Shown here: one piece after another, positions 12,595 through 22,835 of the stretch | Layout of the letters: each line of letters starts with the position of its first letter | Position numbering within the stretch: position 1 is the first letter of the stretch | Assembly (NCBI RefSeq): GCF_029867415.1 | Contig: NC_081185.1 | Coordinates: 81,193,553 to 81,257,552, forward strand | Length of the DNA stretch: 64,000 nucleotides | Direction: 5' to 3' | DNA from: Vicia villosa | Lineage: Eukaryota; Streptophyta; Magnoliopsida; Fabales; Fabaceae | The notes under the pieces: generated by a model | The model's database searches: none | What the model was told of the DNA's origin: nothing | Seen by the model: the letters and a program-made list of their open reading frames with translations, nothing else | Program-made: the position numbers and the translations under genes

Positions 12595-13563
12595 CTTTGA
12601 TTTTCCTCCCTAATCACATGCGCTGCCAGTCCTGTAGCCCACCATATACCCTCACAAATCTAACCCATTAATCCCCACTAGCCTTAGATCTAACGCCCCA
12701 GCCTGGTTCCCCATGCTATACACCCCAATAATAACCACGCCTAATCAAAAACTTAATAAAACTTAAATAAATTTTTAATTATTTGTTTTATTCTAATTAA
12801 AATATCTTTTAACATATATTAATTATGTAATAATTATTTTTCTTTAATAAAATAAGTTTATAATATTTATATTAAAAATTCTAATTTGTTGTTCGTTCCG
12901 ATTAAATCAATTAATCGCTATGGTCAACAATAAATTTTAATTAAAATGTTTATTTAATTAAAATATAATTAATTATTATTTGGTTAAATGGTGTCAACCA
13001 CTCTCATTGGTTGCGATGATTAACTATTCAATTTCCTCATGTCAAATTCCTTATTCTTTTTAATCGAATTAATCGATTGCGAGGGGTAATGATATAAATT
13101 AAACTATAAAATTATTAAAAAATACCTTAATTCATTATTAGTGATAATCGAATCAATCGATTAAAATTGGTAGTGATGCAATTTCAAATCTTTTAACTAT
13201 GGTGATCAAATCTATTGATCATTGCGGTTAATAGTACAAAATCAGGGTTGTACGCCCAAACCTTAAAATACTTCTCAAATCCATTCAAAATTACAAATTA
13301 TCAAACTGCGGTAGGCCATTCAAAAAGCCTCTAAAAACCATCTCAAATCAAATTTCAAACTCTTAAGGCGTACAACCCTTCCCGAACTACGTTGACTCTG
13401 ATTCTCCATAAGGAGATACGTAGGCACTTGGATAACCAAGGCGAGTCCCCTTCCTCTAAATTCTAATCCTGTCAATATAATTAGCTTTATAATTACTCTC
13501 TGTCACCTTTCTTTATAAACCTTGCCATAAACCTTTATCTTTGAATGTTAACCTTTAGGAAAG

Positions 13564-13594
13564 GGTTGAGGGTGCCTAACACCTTCCCTCGACC
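13564..13594 (+). other. Conserved LTR hairpin (NA1 5' LTR)
   Basis: GGTTGAGGG (13564-13572) pairs with CCCTCGACC (13586-13594) with one G-T pair, around the loop TGCCTAACACCTT. Confidence 0.75.
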
Positions 13595-13701
13595 TGAATA
13601 TAGTATCTTACCCTGATCTCTTAATTGCATAGGTTTCCTATTCGCCTTGGTAGAATAGGTGGCGACTCTAAACATTAATTTTTTAGGCAGGTTGCTACAG
13701 C

Positions 13702-13719
13702 TGGCGACTCTGCTGGGGA
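13702..13719 (+). other. Primer binding site of NA1
   Basis: TGGCGACTCTGCTGGGGA begins two bases after the LTR end. It starts with TGG, as expected for pairing with a tRNA CCA end. This is the primer-site sequence type of Ogre elements, reported as tRNA-Arg; I recall that assignment and did not check it. Confidence 0.85.
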
Positions 13720-14002
13720 CAACTTAAATGGTGAATACTATGCTCCTATAGGTTTTAGGTTTTGGGCAGGGTTTAGGTTTGACAACTTTTTAGGGTTCGG
13801 CTAATTCGCCTTTTTTAGGGTTTGTAATTATTTTTTTATTTTTTAAAAAAAAATTTTGTTTATTTGTTTTTATGTAAAAAAAAATATTTAATTGTTTATA
13901 ATGTGTTTACATTTAATTGTTTATGTTAATATATTTATATTTAATTGCCTAATTGTTATATTTTTATATACACTGCTGGCATATTATGTAATGTTAAAAC
14001 CC

Positions 14003-14310
14003 TAAGTGTGGGAGTTAACTTTGAGATCAATAGGGGACATGAATCGCCTACGAGTCTCATTGATAACTCCACTCGGAGTGGGTTGAGTATTCGGAAATGT
14101 CCAAAACGAGGCTTGACTTTATTGAGGGCAGGACTGGATACTTGGCTGATCTCTCCGAGAACCTACCCCAAAAATTCGAACCTCATGGATAAAATGAGTT
14201 GTTCTAAAATCCGAAGAGACAAAAAGTCTCGGAGGCTACGAACGACCCCATGAGACCTTCTAGAACCCCCCTATAAAAAGGTTGGCTCCCAAGAGCCGCT
14301 TCGTCGAACC
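14003..14310 (+). other. Folded leader domain of NA1
   Basis: Almost unchanged in NA2 (56116-56420). Visible pairings are GTGGGAGTTA (14008) with TAACTCCAC (14064), GTCTCAT (14054) with ATGAGAC (14250), CTCCGAGA (14153) with TCTCGGAG (14227), GAAC-CTCAT (14078) with ATGAG-TT-GTTC (14194), and GGCTC/GAGCC (14284/14293). Some are mutually exclusive. A roughly 100-codon ORF (13945-14253) overlaps but has no recognised domain. Position downstream of the primer site suggests a packaging or dimerisation signal. Confidence 0.6.
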
Positions 14311-14397
14311 TATGAACCTAGGACTTTTGGGCTTATGTACTTATTATATGTTTGCAATTTATATGCTTCGAGTATCTATGCGTTTCAATTTTGCAGG

Positions 14398-14955
14398 TAC
14401 CCCTACGTATTCCCTAGCCTATAGGGATCCTATTCTTAAAATCGTGTCCTTCGTACGAAGGACACCTTTGTTAGCATACGTCGATTGGCCTCTCGATGGC
14501 CATGAGATCTAGTGACTGTCTCGAACGGTCACCCCATGCTTACTCCTATGCACTCCCTAGCCTGTAGGGATTTTCCTTTTACATCTTTGTATTTTTACAA
14601 CCACGTGTCCTTCCCACGAAGGACATCTTCATTAACGCATGTCGATTGGACTCTCGATGGCCATGAGATCTAGTGACTGTCTAGAACGGTCATCCCGTGC
14701 TTATTCCCGTATACCCCTAACTTGTAGGGTTTGGATTTCCGTTTATACATCTTTCATCCCTAGCCTGTAGGGATTTCTCTTCACCCAATAATGTCCTTAG
14801 ATAGGATGCGTTCCACATAGAGAACCTTCCCACGAGGGACAGTTTCGTAAGTACACGTTGAACGCCCTCTCGAAGGTCATGAGACTTGGTGACCGTCTTG
14901 AACGGTCATCAGCTTCTACTTTCCACGCACTTCCTAATCTATTCCCATTAACGTG
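14398..14955 (+). repeat. Tandem hairpin modules in the NA1 leader
   Basis: About three imperfect modules of roughly 190-250 bp. Each carries up to four short inverted repeats in fixed order: CCCTA/TAGGG around GCCTG; a TCCTTC/GAAGGA stem (a near-perfect 22-bp palindrome at 14444-14465); TGGCC/GGCCA around TCTCGAT; and GTGACTGT/ACGGTCAC around CTCGA. In the last module the final stem reads GACCGT/ACGGTC, replacing a G-T pair by C-G. Confidence 0.7.
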
Positions 14956-17760
14956 TCATAATATCTAGCTCGCAAATGTTTCATTAGAGTCTAATGTCAT
15001 CCCTAAACCCGCATAGGCTATCCTTAGGATTATATCTATCACACGTCCGCATTGCATTACATACAAGGAGTCATAATATACAAATAATAAAGGAGTCCTT
15101 TGCATACGCACGCATTCGCATTTTCAGGCATTCATACATTTACATACACATTTGCATTTCCATCTTCACCCGCATCCATACTCACCGTGCTAGCCGGTTT
15201 CCTGAAACTCATGGAGAAAAATAAAAGGATCATAAACTATGGAGAAAGGAAGATAAGCTATCACCGTGCCAGCCGCATGTCCATGCCTTGTCGTAACAGG
15301 ATCATAAATACATCAAAGGTTATCATCGAGCAAGGATTAGTTCAACAAAGGAGTTCCCTCATAGATACACTTAAGAGGTATCTAGTCATAAAGGGGTTCA
15401 TCTTAGAACATATCAAAGTTACAAGGACGCTCTACGATAACCTGGGGGCAAGGGTTAATCCAACTAGGGCAATACCCTGAACAAAAATGCGTAACTACGA
15501 TGGAGGGAATGCGACATATGCTAACTCCATACCAAGGGGCAAAAAGGCCATAGGTTTTTCTATCAATCTACAAACTTTGAAGGCTGCAAATGGTGTGGTG
15601 CTATCCTTAAAAAAAAATGGCAAAAGAGGTTCAGTCAAAGGAAACTCATGAAGTTCCGATACGACGAAAACCCACCGCTTACAATTTTTTTCGACAGGTT
15701 TGACGTGCCCAAGGAGAATGCGAGATTACCCTTTTACTTCTACAAGTTTAGGAACTAAGGAGTAAAGCAAGGTCAACGGACTCACAAGGGAGATTGCCCT
15801 TAGGATTAATAGGTTTATCTTTCTAGTTGTAATTCCTACGATCACAAAATGCTATTTGATGTAAAACGTTGTACCTTTCGAATAATAATTCAATAAAATA
15901 ATCATGCATGTTTTGAAATCAATTCTTTCGCTCCGCTTTTGCATCACTACGACTTTCCATTTCAAATTATCTTTCAAATTATCACTGCCCAATCATTAAC
16001 AAACTTGAGGGAGAATGACGAATACAAATAACTAAGTCTCGCTAAACATATGCTTTCAAGGTAAGACCGAACTGACGATGTACAGGCATTGTTTCAAATC
16101 CCAAACAGTGGAGATATAAGGATGTTAATCCCTTGTTACCCCCTCGAGCCAGGAGATGGAGTCTGTTTCTACTTTTCAAATAAACCTTGATTTCAACCAG
16201 GGGCAGGGTAGATTTCGATTAATTCAATGACGTATTTTGGTTGTCAAGAGAATTATTCAATCCAAGCATAGGGATCAAGCAAAGTTTCAAGCGTGTCTTC
16301 TTCCTTGCGTTCATCCAAGGTCGAGGAAGCAAATGAGGACAACATTCACAACAATCTTCTTCCACGGTACATCATTCAAGATCGAGGAAGTGTCAAAGTT
16401 GAAGCTTACAAATCAAAACCAATATGGCAGTCACAATATTCAGCATCCAAGGATCAATATTTCCAAAGGAGTATTCAAAAAAAAAGAAGAAGAAAGCGCC
16501 CGCTAAGTCAAAACGGAAAATTCCATGAAAACAAAACCAAATGACTTAGGCAAAATTTAGGGCATCCCGATGGATCAAATGCAAAGGAATTGGTTCATAC
16601 AAAAATAAGGGATAAAAACAAAACAAAATACGAAATACAAAGGATAATCATGTGACTGCTAAATCATCAAAGCTTCACATCAATGCTTGGATCTTCGCAA
16701 CATCCACATCAATGCTTAGATCTTCACCACCTTTTTCACTAATTCTTGATCCCTACTAAGGCTGCTGCTCAACATCAGAACTAGAACAATTCTCTTACAA
16801 ACAAAGCACGTTCATTGGATTAAGCGAATGTTTAGGACTTGGAGAACACCAAGGAGAAATGGGTGGGTTAAATAAATTTTGATCCTTATATCCGTTGTTT
16901 CCTAAACCTTGAACCAAGCCAAGTTACAACATTTAAAAGTCCTAATTGAGGCAAGGTCAACTACGAAAGCATATTAAGCAGGATTGGTTATACTGACCCC
17001 TAAAGTTTGTTAAAACTATTGCTAATCACTACGCTTCTTCAAGCATTCATTTCTAATCATCCACTCCTTCGATTTCAAAACTTGCATTCGCATTACATTA
17101 GAATTACTTTTCAAAGGGTACAACGCCATATACAAATATACACTTAGCATCGAGGAGATCTCGAAATTGGTTAATCAAAGATGACTATTTAAGACTCTTG
17201 CATGGGGAAGCCACGTCCAGAGGGTTTTCCTAAACAGGGGCAAAACCTCAATGATTATAGGGGCATACAACCAAACATCCTATTAACTAGGGGCATTCTT
17301 CCTAAGGTTCAATTGACTTGGGTCACATCTCGAAGCAATCTCAATCAGGGGCATGTCAAGCATGGGATAAATTCAAAATGGATGGAAAACCATGGATAAC
17401 CCTCCATCTCTGGCAAGTCAGGGGCACACCCTTCAATCTAAACGCCAAAGCATATGACAAAGTTATTTCCTGGGGCACTTCCCTCATAAGCGTCTTTTCC
17501 CACGAAAATATTGGGGCAATGGATATCAAATCCATAAGATGCACAACAAAAGGAAAAGGCGTCTTCACACTTTACAACCTCGAATCAATCTTTCTCCTAA
17601 CTACGATCTTCAAAGTTCAAAAAACAAGCATTGGGAAATCGCGCTAGCATCCAACAACCTTACAACATTAGCAAACTATATACGCTCTGGTTATCAACAA
17701 CCCATCATTGGAGCATCATGCAAAAACATTCATGCATTACATATTTTGGTTGATACAAGA
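14956..17760 (+). other. NA1 internal non-coding region
   Basis: No ORF with recognisable homology. Much of it aligns with NA2 57050-59990. GGGGCA occurs repeatedly on the plus strand (about 15447, 15536, 16200, 17235, 17261, 17290, 17348, 17421, 17474, 17512), often as AGGGGCA like the polypurine tract itself. I see no splice-linked coding blocks. Confidence 0.6.
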
Positions 17761-17774
17761 CACCATACCTTTCT

Positions 17775-18620
17775 AGGTGGTCTTCTTCAAGACAGTCATC
17801 GTCATTTCCAAGAACCTTTTTAGGTAGTCTTCTTCAAGATATTCTTGTTCTAAGTACCTTTCCAGGTAGTCTTTTTCAAAACAATTTGGCATCCTTTCTA
17901 GGAACCTCTTCAGGCAGTCTTATTTAAGATAAATCATCGTCCTTCCCACGCCTTTTCAGGTAGTCTTCTGTAAAACATTTTCATTCTAAATAGTCTTCTC
18001 TAAGACAATCATCGTCATTTCCAAAAACCTTTTTAGGTAGTCTTCTTCAAGACATTCCTTCTCTAAGTACCTTTTGAGGTAGTCTTCTTCAAGACTTTCT
18101 TATTCTAAGTACCTTTTCAGGTAGTCTTCTTCAAGACATGCTTTTTCTAAGTGCCTTTTCAGGTAGTCTTCTTCAAGACATTCTTTTTCTAATTACATCT
18201 TCAGGTAGTCTTCTTCAAGACATGCTTTTTCTAAGTACCTTTTCAGATAGTCTTCTTCAAGACATTCTTTTTCTAATTACATCTTCAGGTAGTCTTCGTC
18301 GAGACATTCTTGTTCAAAGTACCTTTTCAGGTAGTCTTCTTTAAAAAAAAATTGGCATCCTTTTCAGGAATCTCTTCAGGTACTCTTCTTTAAGACATTC
18401 TACGAACCTTCCTAAGTAGTCTTCTCTAAGACATCCATCATAATTTCCAAGAACCTTTTAGGTAGTCTTTTAAGACATTTTTTTTAGCCTTCTCAGTTAG
18501 TCTGCCTTCAGACATTCCTCATCCTTTGTTGAAAACCTTTCTAGGTAATCTTCTGTTCACATCCATTCTAGAAACCTTTTTTAGGTAGTCTTATAAAAGA
18601 CATTGTTTCATTCCACTCAT
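17775..18620 (+). repeat. Minisatellite with GTCTTCTTCAAGAC core (NA1)
   Basis: More than a dozen degenerate units of about 45-60 bp. Each is centred on the hairpin GTCTT-CTTC-AAGAC followed by wording like ATTCTTTTTCTAAGTACC and TTTTCAGGTA. NA2 has only one or two matching units (near 60002 and 61497), so the array expanded in NA1. Confidence 0.8.
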
Positions 18621-18784
18621 TACATCAATCAACATATGCATGAGCATAAGCCTTATCCCATATATCAAAACATCCAAGTCATCATAAATCATTAATCATG
18701 TCGCTTCACTCCAACATCAAACCATGCATATCGTCTGGTACATTCATATACTATAAAAGCCCAATTTTCATTTGCAAATCTAAA

Positions 18785-18965
18785 TCCTTACAAAGTCCAG
18801 TTCTCGTCCTGGAAAATCCTTACAAAATCCAGTTCTCGTCCTAGAAAATCCTTGCAAAGTCCAGTTCTCGTCTTGGAAAACCATCGAATCCAATTGGTAG
18901 TCAGTTCCCGTCTGGCTGTTACATCATAACCCAGTTCCCACCTGGTAGCCAGTTCCCGACTGCCC
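18785..18965 (+). repeat. Short tandem array, CCAGTTCTCGTCCTGG-type units
   Basis: About five units of roughly 40 bp built on CAGTTCYCGTCYTGG, whose ends pair (CCAG/CTGG). NA2 holds one to two units near 60312. Confidence 0.65.
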
Positions 18966-19139
18966 GTTACCTCAAAATCCAAATCCTATTTCAAATCCCA
19001 TTCCAATTCCAAACTAATTTCCCAACTCCTATTTTCCAAATCCTATTTCAAATCCTATTCCAATCCTATCTCATTCCTATTCCAAACCCTTTTAGATCCC
19101 GTTTCCATTTCAATTCCAATTTCAAACCAAATCGTAACC

Positions 19140-20065
19140 ATCGCGTTACGTCTTATCACGGCAGTGATAATGGCACCTTCAATTTCAATCCAAATCTTAA
19201 CCATCACGTTACGTCTTATCACGGCAGTGATAATGGCACCTTCTATTTCAATCCAAATCGTAACCATCGCGTTACGTCTTATCACGGCAGTGATAATGGC
19301 ACCTTCTATTTCAAACCAAAATCGTGACCCTCGCGTTACGTCTTATCACGGCAGTGATAATGGCACCTTCTATTTCAAACCAAAATCGTGACCCTCGCGT
19401 TACGTCTTATCACGGCAGTGATAATGGCACCTTCTATTTCAAACCAAAATCGTGACCCTCGCGTTACGTCTTATCACGACAGTGATAATGGCACCTTCTA
19501 TTTCAAACCAAAATCGTGACCTTCGCGTTACGTCTTATCACGACAGTGATAATGGCACCTCCTATTTCAATCCAAATCGTAACCCTCGCGTTACGTCTTA
19601 TCACGGCAGTGATAATGGCACCTCCTATTTCAATCCAAATCGTGACCTTCGCGTTACGTCTTATCACGGCAGTGATAATGGCACCTCCTATTTCAATCCA
19701 AATCGTGACCCTCGCGTTACGTCTTATCACGGCAGTGATAATGGCACCTTCTATTTCAAACCAAAATCGTGACCCTCGCGTTACGTCTTATCACGGCAGT
19801 GATAATGGCACCTTCTATTTCAAACCAAAATCGTGACCCTCGCGTTACGTCTTATCACGACAGTGATAATGGCACCTTCTATTTCAAACCAAAATCGTGA
19901 CCTTCGCGTTACGTCTTATCACGGCAGTGATAATGGCACCTCCTATTTCAAACCAAATCGTAACCCTCGCGTTACGTCTTATCACGGCAGTGATAATGGC
20001 ACCTCCTATTTCAAACCAAATCGTAACCCTCGTGTTACGTCTTATCACGGCAGTGATAATGGCAC
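19140..20065 (+). repeat. 63/64-bp minisatellite, about 15 units (NA1)
   Basis: Regular head-to-tail units, most with GTTACGTCTTATCACGGCAG; each contains the hairpin TTATCAC-GGCA-GTGATAA. Unit starts fall near 19142, 19206, 19269, 19332, 19396, 19460, 19525, 19588, 19651, 19714, 19778, 19842, 19906, 19969 and 20032. Blocks of variants recur in the same order (for example units 4-8 resemble 11-14), so multi-unit duplications took place. Open frames on both strands across it are periodic artefacts. Confidence 0.93.
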
Positions 20066-20206
20066 CGAGCTCATTGGCAATAGCCAAAACTCATTTCAAT
20101 TTCAATTCCGATATCAACCCCAAACATGTCCTACCACGTCAATCCCGTGGCCAGCAATGCATCTACTCCACGTCCCAATATTAGCAAATTTCAGGGCATT
20201 CTCAGT

Positions 20207-20291
20207 GTTCAATAATCTTCCATCTTCAGACCGCAACAGGCAAGTAGGCCTGTCCGCCTCTTCAGGTTTAAGAATATTGAACAGGGGCAGC
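20207..20291 (+). other. Pre-polypurine-tract stem-loop and polypurine tract of NA1
   Basis: GTTCAATA (20207-20214) pairs with TATTGAAC (20275-20282). Inside is ACAGGC/GCCTGT (20236-20253). The downstream strand runs straight into AGGGGCAGC (20283-20291), the polypurine tract abutting the 3' LTR. NA2 has the same design with changed pairs. Confidence 0.7.
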
Positions 20292-22043
20292 TGTCATACC
20301 CCAAAATTTGCCCTCCATATTCCATTTACAATGATTCAAAGTTCAAGGTTCAGTTCCAAAGATTACTCACTCAAAAGTCCAGATGATCCATAGTCAACTG
20401 GTTTGACCTAAAAAGTCAACCATAATCAGAGCATAGTCAAAGCCTCCCAATTTTGGTCAACATCTAGTATGTGAAGTATAACCATCATTTGATCAAAGAT
20501 TGATCATGATTCCATTAATAGAAACTCAGAGATGAACAAATACAAAAAGGTTCAAATTAGGGTTTCTTAGGAGAAAGTCAACCCAACTTTGACTGGGCAT
20601 AACTTTCACATGGAACATCAAAAATGCCCCACTCAAAGCCTATTTTGAAGGAAATTTGATTCTCTACAACTTTGTCTCTCACAAGCCAAAGCTAGAAATG
20701 CTTCATTTGAGAGGTACAAGGCAAAAGATTACAGGTCCTTTTCAGGCATTCTTCAAAAGCAGTTTTTTGTCAAAGAGGATATGCTCAAGATAAAAGCTCC
20801 AAATGAAAAATATGTTCCAAAGTGACTTGTAGAGGACACTTTGAGGTTTCCAAAAAGTATTAGAACTCCCTCATAGCTTAAAAATTGAGTGAGATATGCT
20901 TGATCAAAGTTGGGTGATTTTGGAGGACCAAATGTGAAAAAAAATAAGGTTCAAATTGAGAAATTTTGCAAATGGGCCTATGGTTTTATGATACAAACTT
21001 GATCCACAAGCTATCCAAACAACATGCCACGAATTTCACCTTTTATTTAATTTATATATAATTTTATTTCATTTTTAAATGATTTAAAATAGTTTAATTA
21101 AAGAGAAAATCAAATTTTTTATTAAAGAGGTGCATATGGATTGATTTTAACTCAGTATTTATGGCAAAATACAATATAATTTCGTGCATATTGATTAGAG
21201 AAAAGATCAACACAAAATTATGACCAAAATAGAAAGATTATATTCAAAAAATAAAATCAATTTCTCCCAAACTTGCAATATTGGATTCAAGGACTTTGGG
21301 CTTCATTCTTTCGACCTAATTTGGCTCTCCTATAACTATACAAGTCAGAGCAATGGATTAGGTGTGGAAAAGCTGGGCGAAAACACAATTGTAAGAACAC
21401 AAAAAGTCATCAAAAATCCAAAATCGGTTTGGGAGAATTGGGGCATCTCAAGGAGTTTTAAGGATTGCAAAAGGTTCCCTGAAGATTTCTGAAGCTACCT
21501 GGACAATCACTCTGCTTCAGCACCCCCAGAATACTCTCCCATTCGCCAAGGTATGTGCTTCTGAAAATCGGATCGATTAGCTCGTGTCTTGCATTCTCAT
21601 GGAACTATACTTGCATATTATGATTGTGTTTGATGTTGTGAACGTGTGTGCATAAATAATTGGATTTCTGGGCACTGTATGTTGATTGGCCATTAAAGGC
21701 CGAGCAAGGTTTTAGGGTTCAAAATTAGGGACTTAGTTTAGAGGTAAAATTGGATCAAAACAAGGGTTGGGTTGAGTCTGCGTGAGGGAGACGAATGGGA
21801 ATGATAGGTCGCGCCCTGTTTATACTAGTGTATGGGCAAGTCGCTATTTTTCCAGGTTGGCATTTGCTACGAAGAAAACGTAGCAATTTCGTAGCTGTTG
21901 GTTCAGGGAATTGCAGGTCTGGGGTGGAAGACGATGTGTTGTCATCTTCCGGTTGGTTAATTTTGAATCGCGCGCGCGTTTTAGATATAACTATTTAGTC
22001 TCGTTATTTTATTAATCCAAGGTGTTCTCTTAACACGTCAGAG
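20292..22043 (+). mobile_element. Truncated 3' LTR of NA1
   Basis: Matches the first 1.7 kb of the 5' LTR with few substitutions, then stops after ACACGTCAGAG at 22043, exactly where the tRNA-like segment begins in the 5' LTR. Copia LTR sequence follows. About 1.2 kb of LTR is missing. Confidence 0.85.
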
Positions 22044-22835
22044 AATTTTTTAAAACGTACAGGACTTTTTAAGTCGGTTCAAACGGATACCTGACTTAAC
22101 AAGTTTGCAGAAATTTTGAATTTCAAATAATTATTCAAATTTCAAACAGCATCAAGTTTTGTTAAGTCAGTTAACCAGACCTGACTTAACAAGTGCTGAC
22201 AGCATTTTAAAAAACGAAAAGAAAAAGAAATTTTTTTATGCATTTGAATCAAAAGATTTTTATGCATGATAATTTTTCTAATTATTTGAACCAACCTAAT
22301 GCAACATCTATTTATTTATCCAAGTCAATAGATTATATTTGAAAGTGATTTAACACAAATGACCAATGCATGCAAGTGATTTCTTGGAGAATAATTGAGC
22401 ACTAAATTTATCAATATAAATGCATGCTTAGACCTTTATCAATCAAATTCCATGTAAAGTCTTCAAAGTAAAAACTTGAATTATTTGATGCTAGCTTTCA
22501 CACATGATGAGTTTTGAACACTTGAATTGATAAAATGTATTTGAAGCTTTTTCCATACTTTTTGACATGATTATTTGACTTGTACTTTGTCTTCATCAAA
22601 ACACATTGGATAGAGAGTCTTGACTTTACATTCTCCCCCTTTTTGATGATGACAAACAATTGAAAGTTCAAATGCTTGAATCTCTTGATATGCTTGAATC
22701 TCTTAGAACAAATGCGAATTTCTTATGTGAATGCTCCCCCTATCTTTGATAATTCTCCCTTGATGAAAGTTATCCCTTGATTCATATAGAATTTGCATCT
22801 TTCTATTGGGTTGCAATAGTTAGAGACAAGCATAC
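22044..22835 (-). mobile_element. Minus-strand copia: LTR start and 3' internal end
   Basis: On the minus strand, AAAAAGGGGGAGAA (22631-22644) precedes TGTAAAGTCA, the LTR start at 22630. The LTR continues down to 22044, where NA1 interrupts it. The internal side (22645-22835) is non-coding and is interrupted at 22835 by the Athila derivative. Confidence 0.7.

Larger units (their letters stand above)
10794..13699 (+). mobile_element. 5' LTR of NA1
   Basis: 2906 bp, from TGTCATACCCC to GGTTGCTACA. It matches 20292-22043 over its first 1.7 kb; one visible indel removes about 30 bp near 11840 relative to the 3' copy. Features inside it are the hairpin TTGCTACG/CGTAGCAA (12337-12359), GAAGACGA (12400), a CG-alternating run (12442), tRNA-like A and B boxes (12518-12572) and the conserved LTR hairpin (13564-13594). 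The last 0.8 kb resembles the NA2 LTR; the first half does not. Confidence 0.85.
10794..22043 (+). mobile_element. NA1: non-autonomous Ogre-like (LARD-type) LTR retrotransposon
   Basis: The 5' LTR is 10794-13699, the primer site 13702-13719, the internal region runs to about 20281, the polypurine tract is 20281-20291, and a truncated 3' LTR lies at 20292-22043. LTR ends, primer site and tract are of Ogre type. The roughly 6.6-kb internal region has no gag, protease, RT or integrase homology in any frame, so the element must have been moved by proteins from a relative. It shares order and much sequence with NA2 (52619 onward) but has its own tandem arrays. The 3' LTR stops at 22043 where the 5' LTR continues with a tRNA-like segment, so no target duplication can be checked. 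Confidence 0.85.

Noticed and set aside
19140..20065. CRISPR-like look of evenly spaced hairpin repeats
   Set aside because: No unique spacers: the whole unit repeats, and the context is a plant retroelement.
19055..20393. Long overlapping ORFs on both strands across 19055-20393
   Set aside because: They follow the 63/64-bp tandem period and read the same repeated peptide in several frames; a product of repeat length, not coding.
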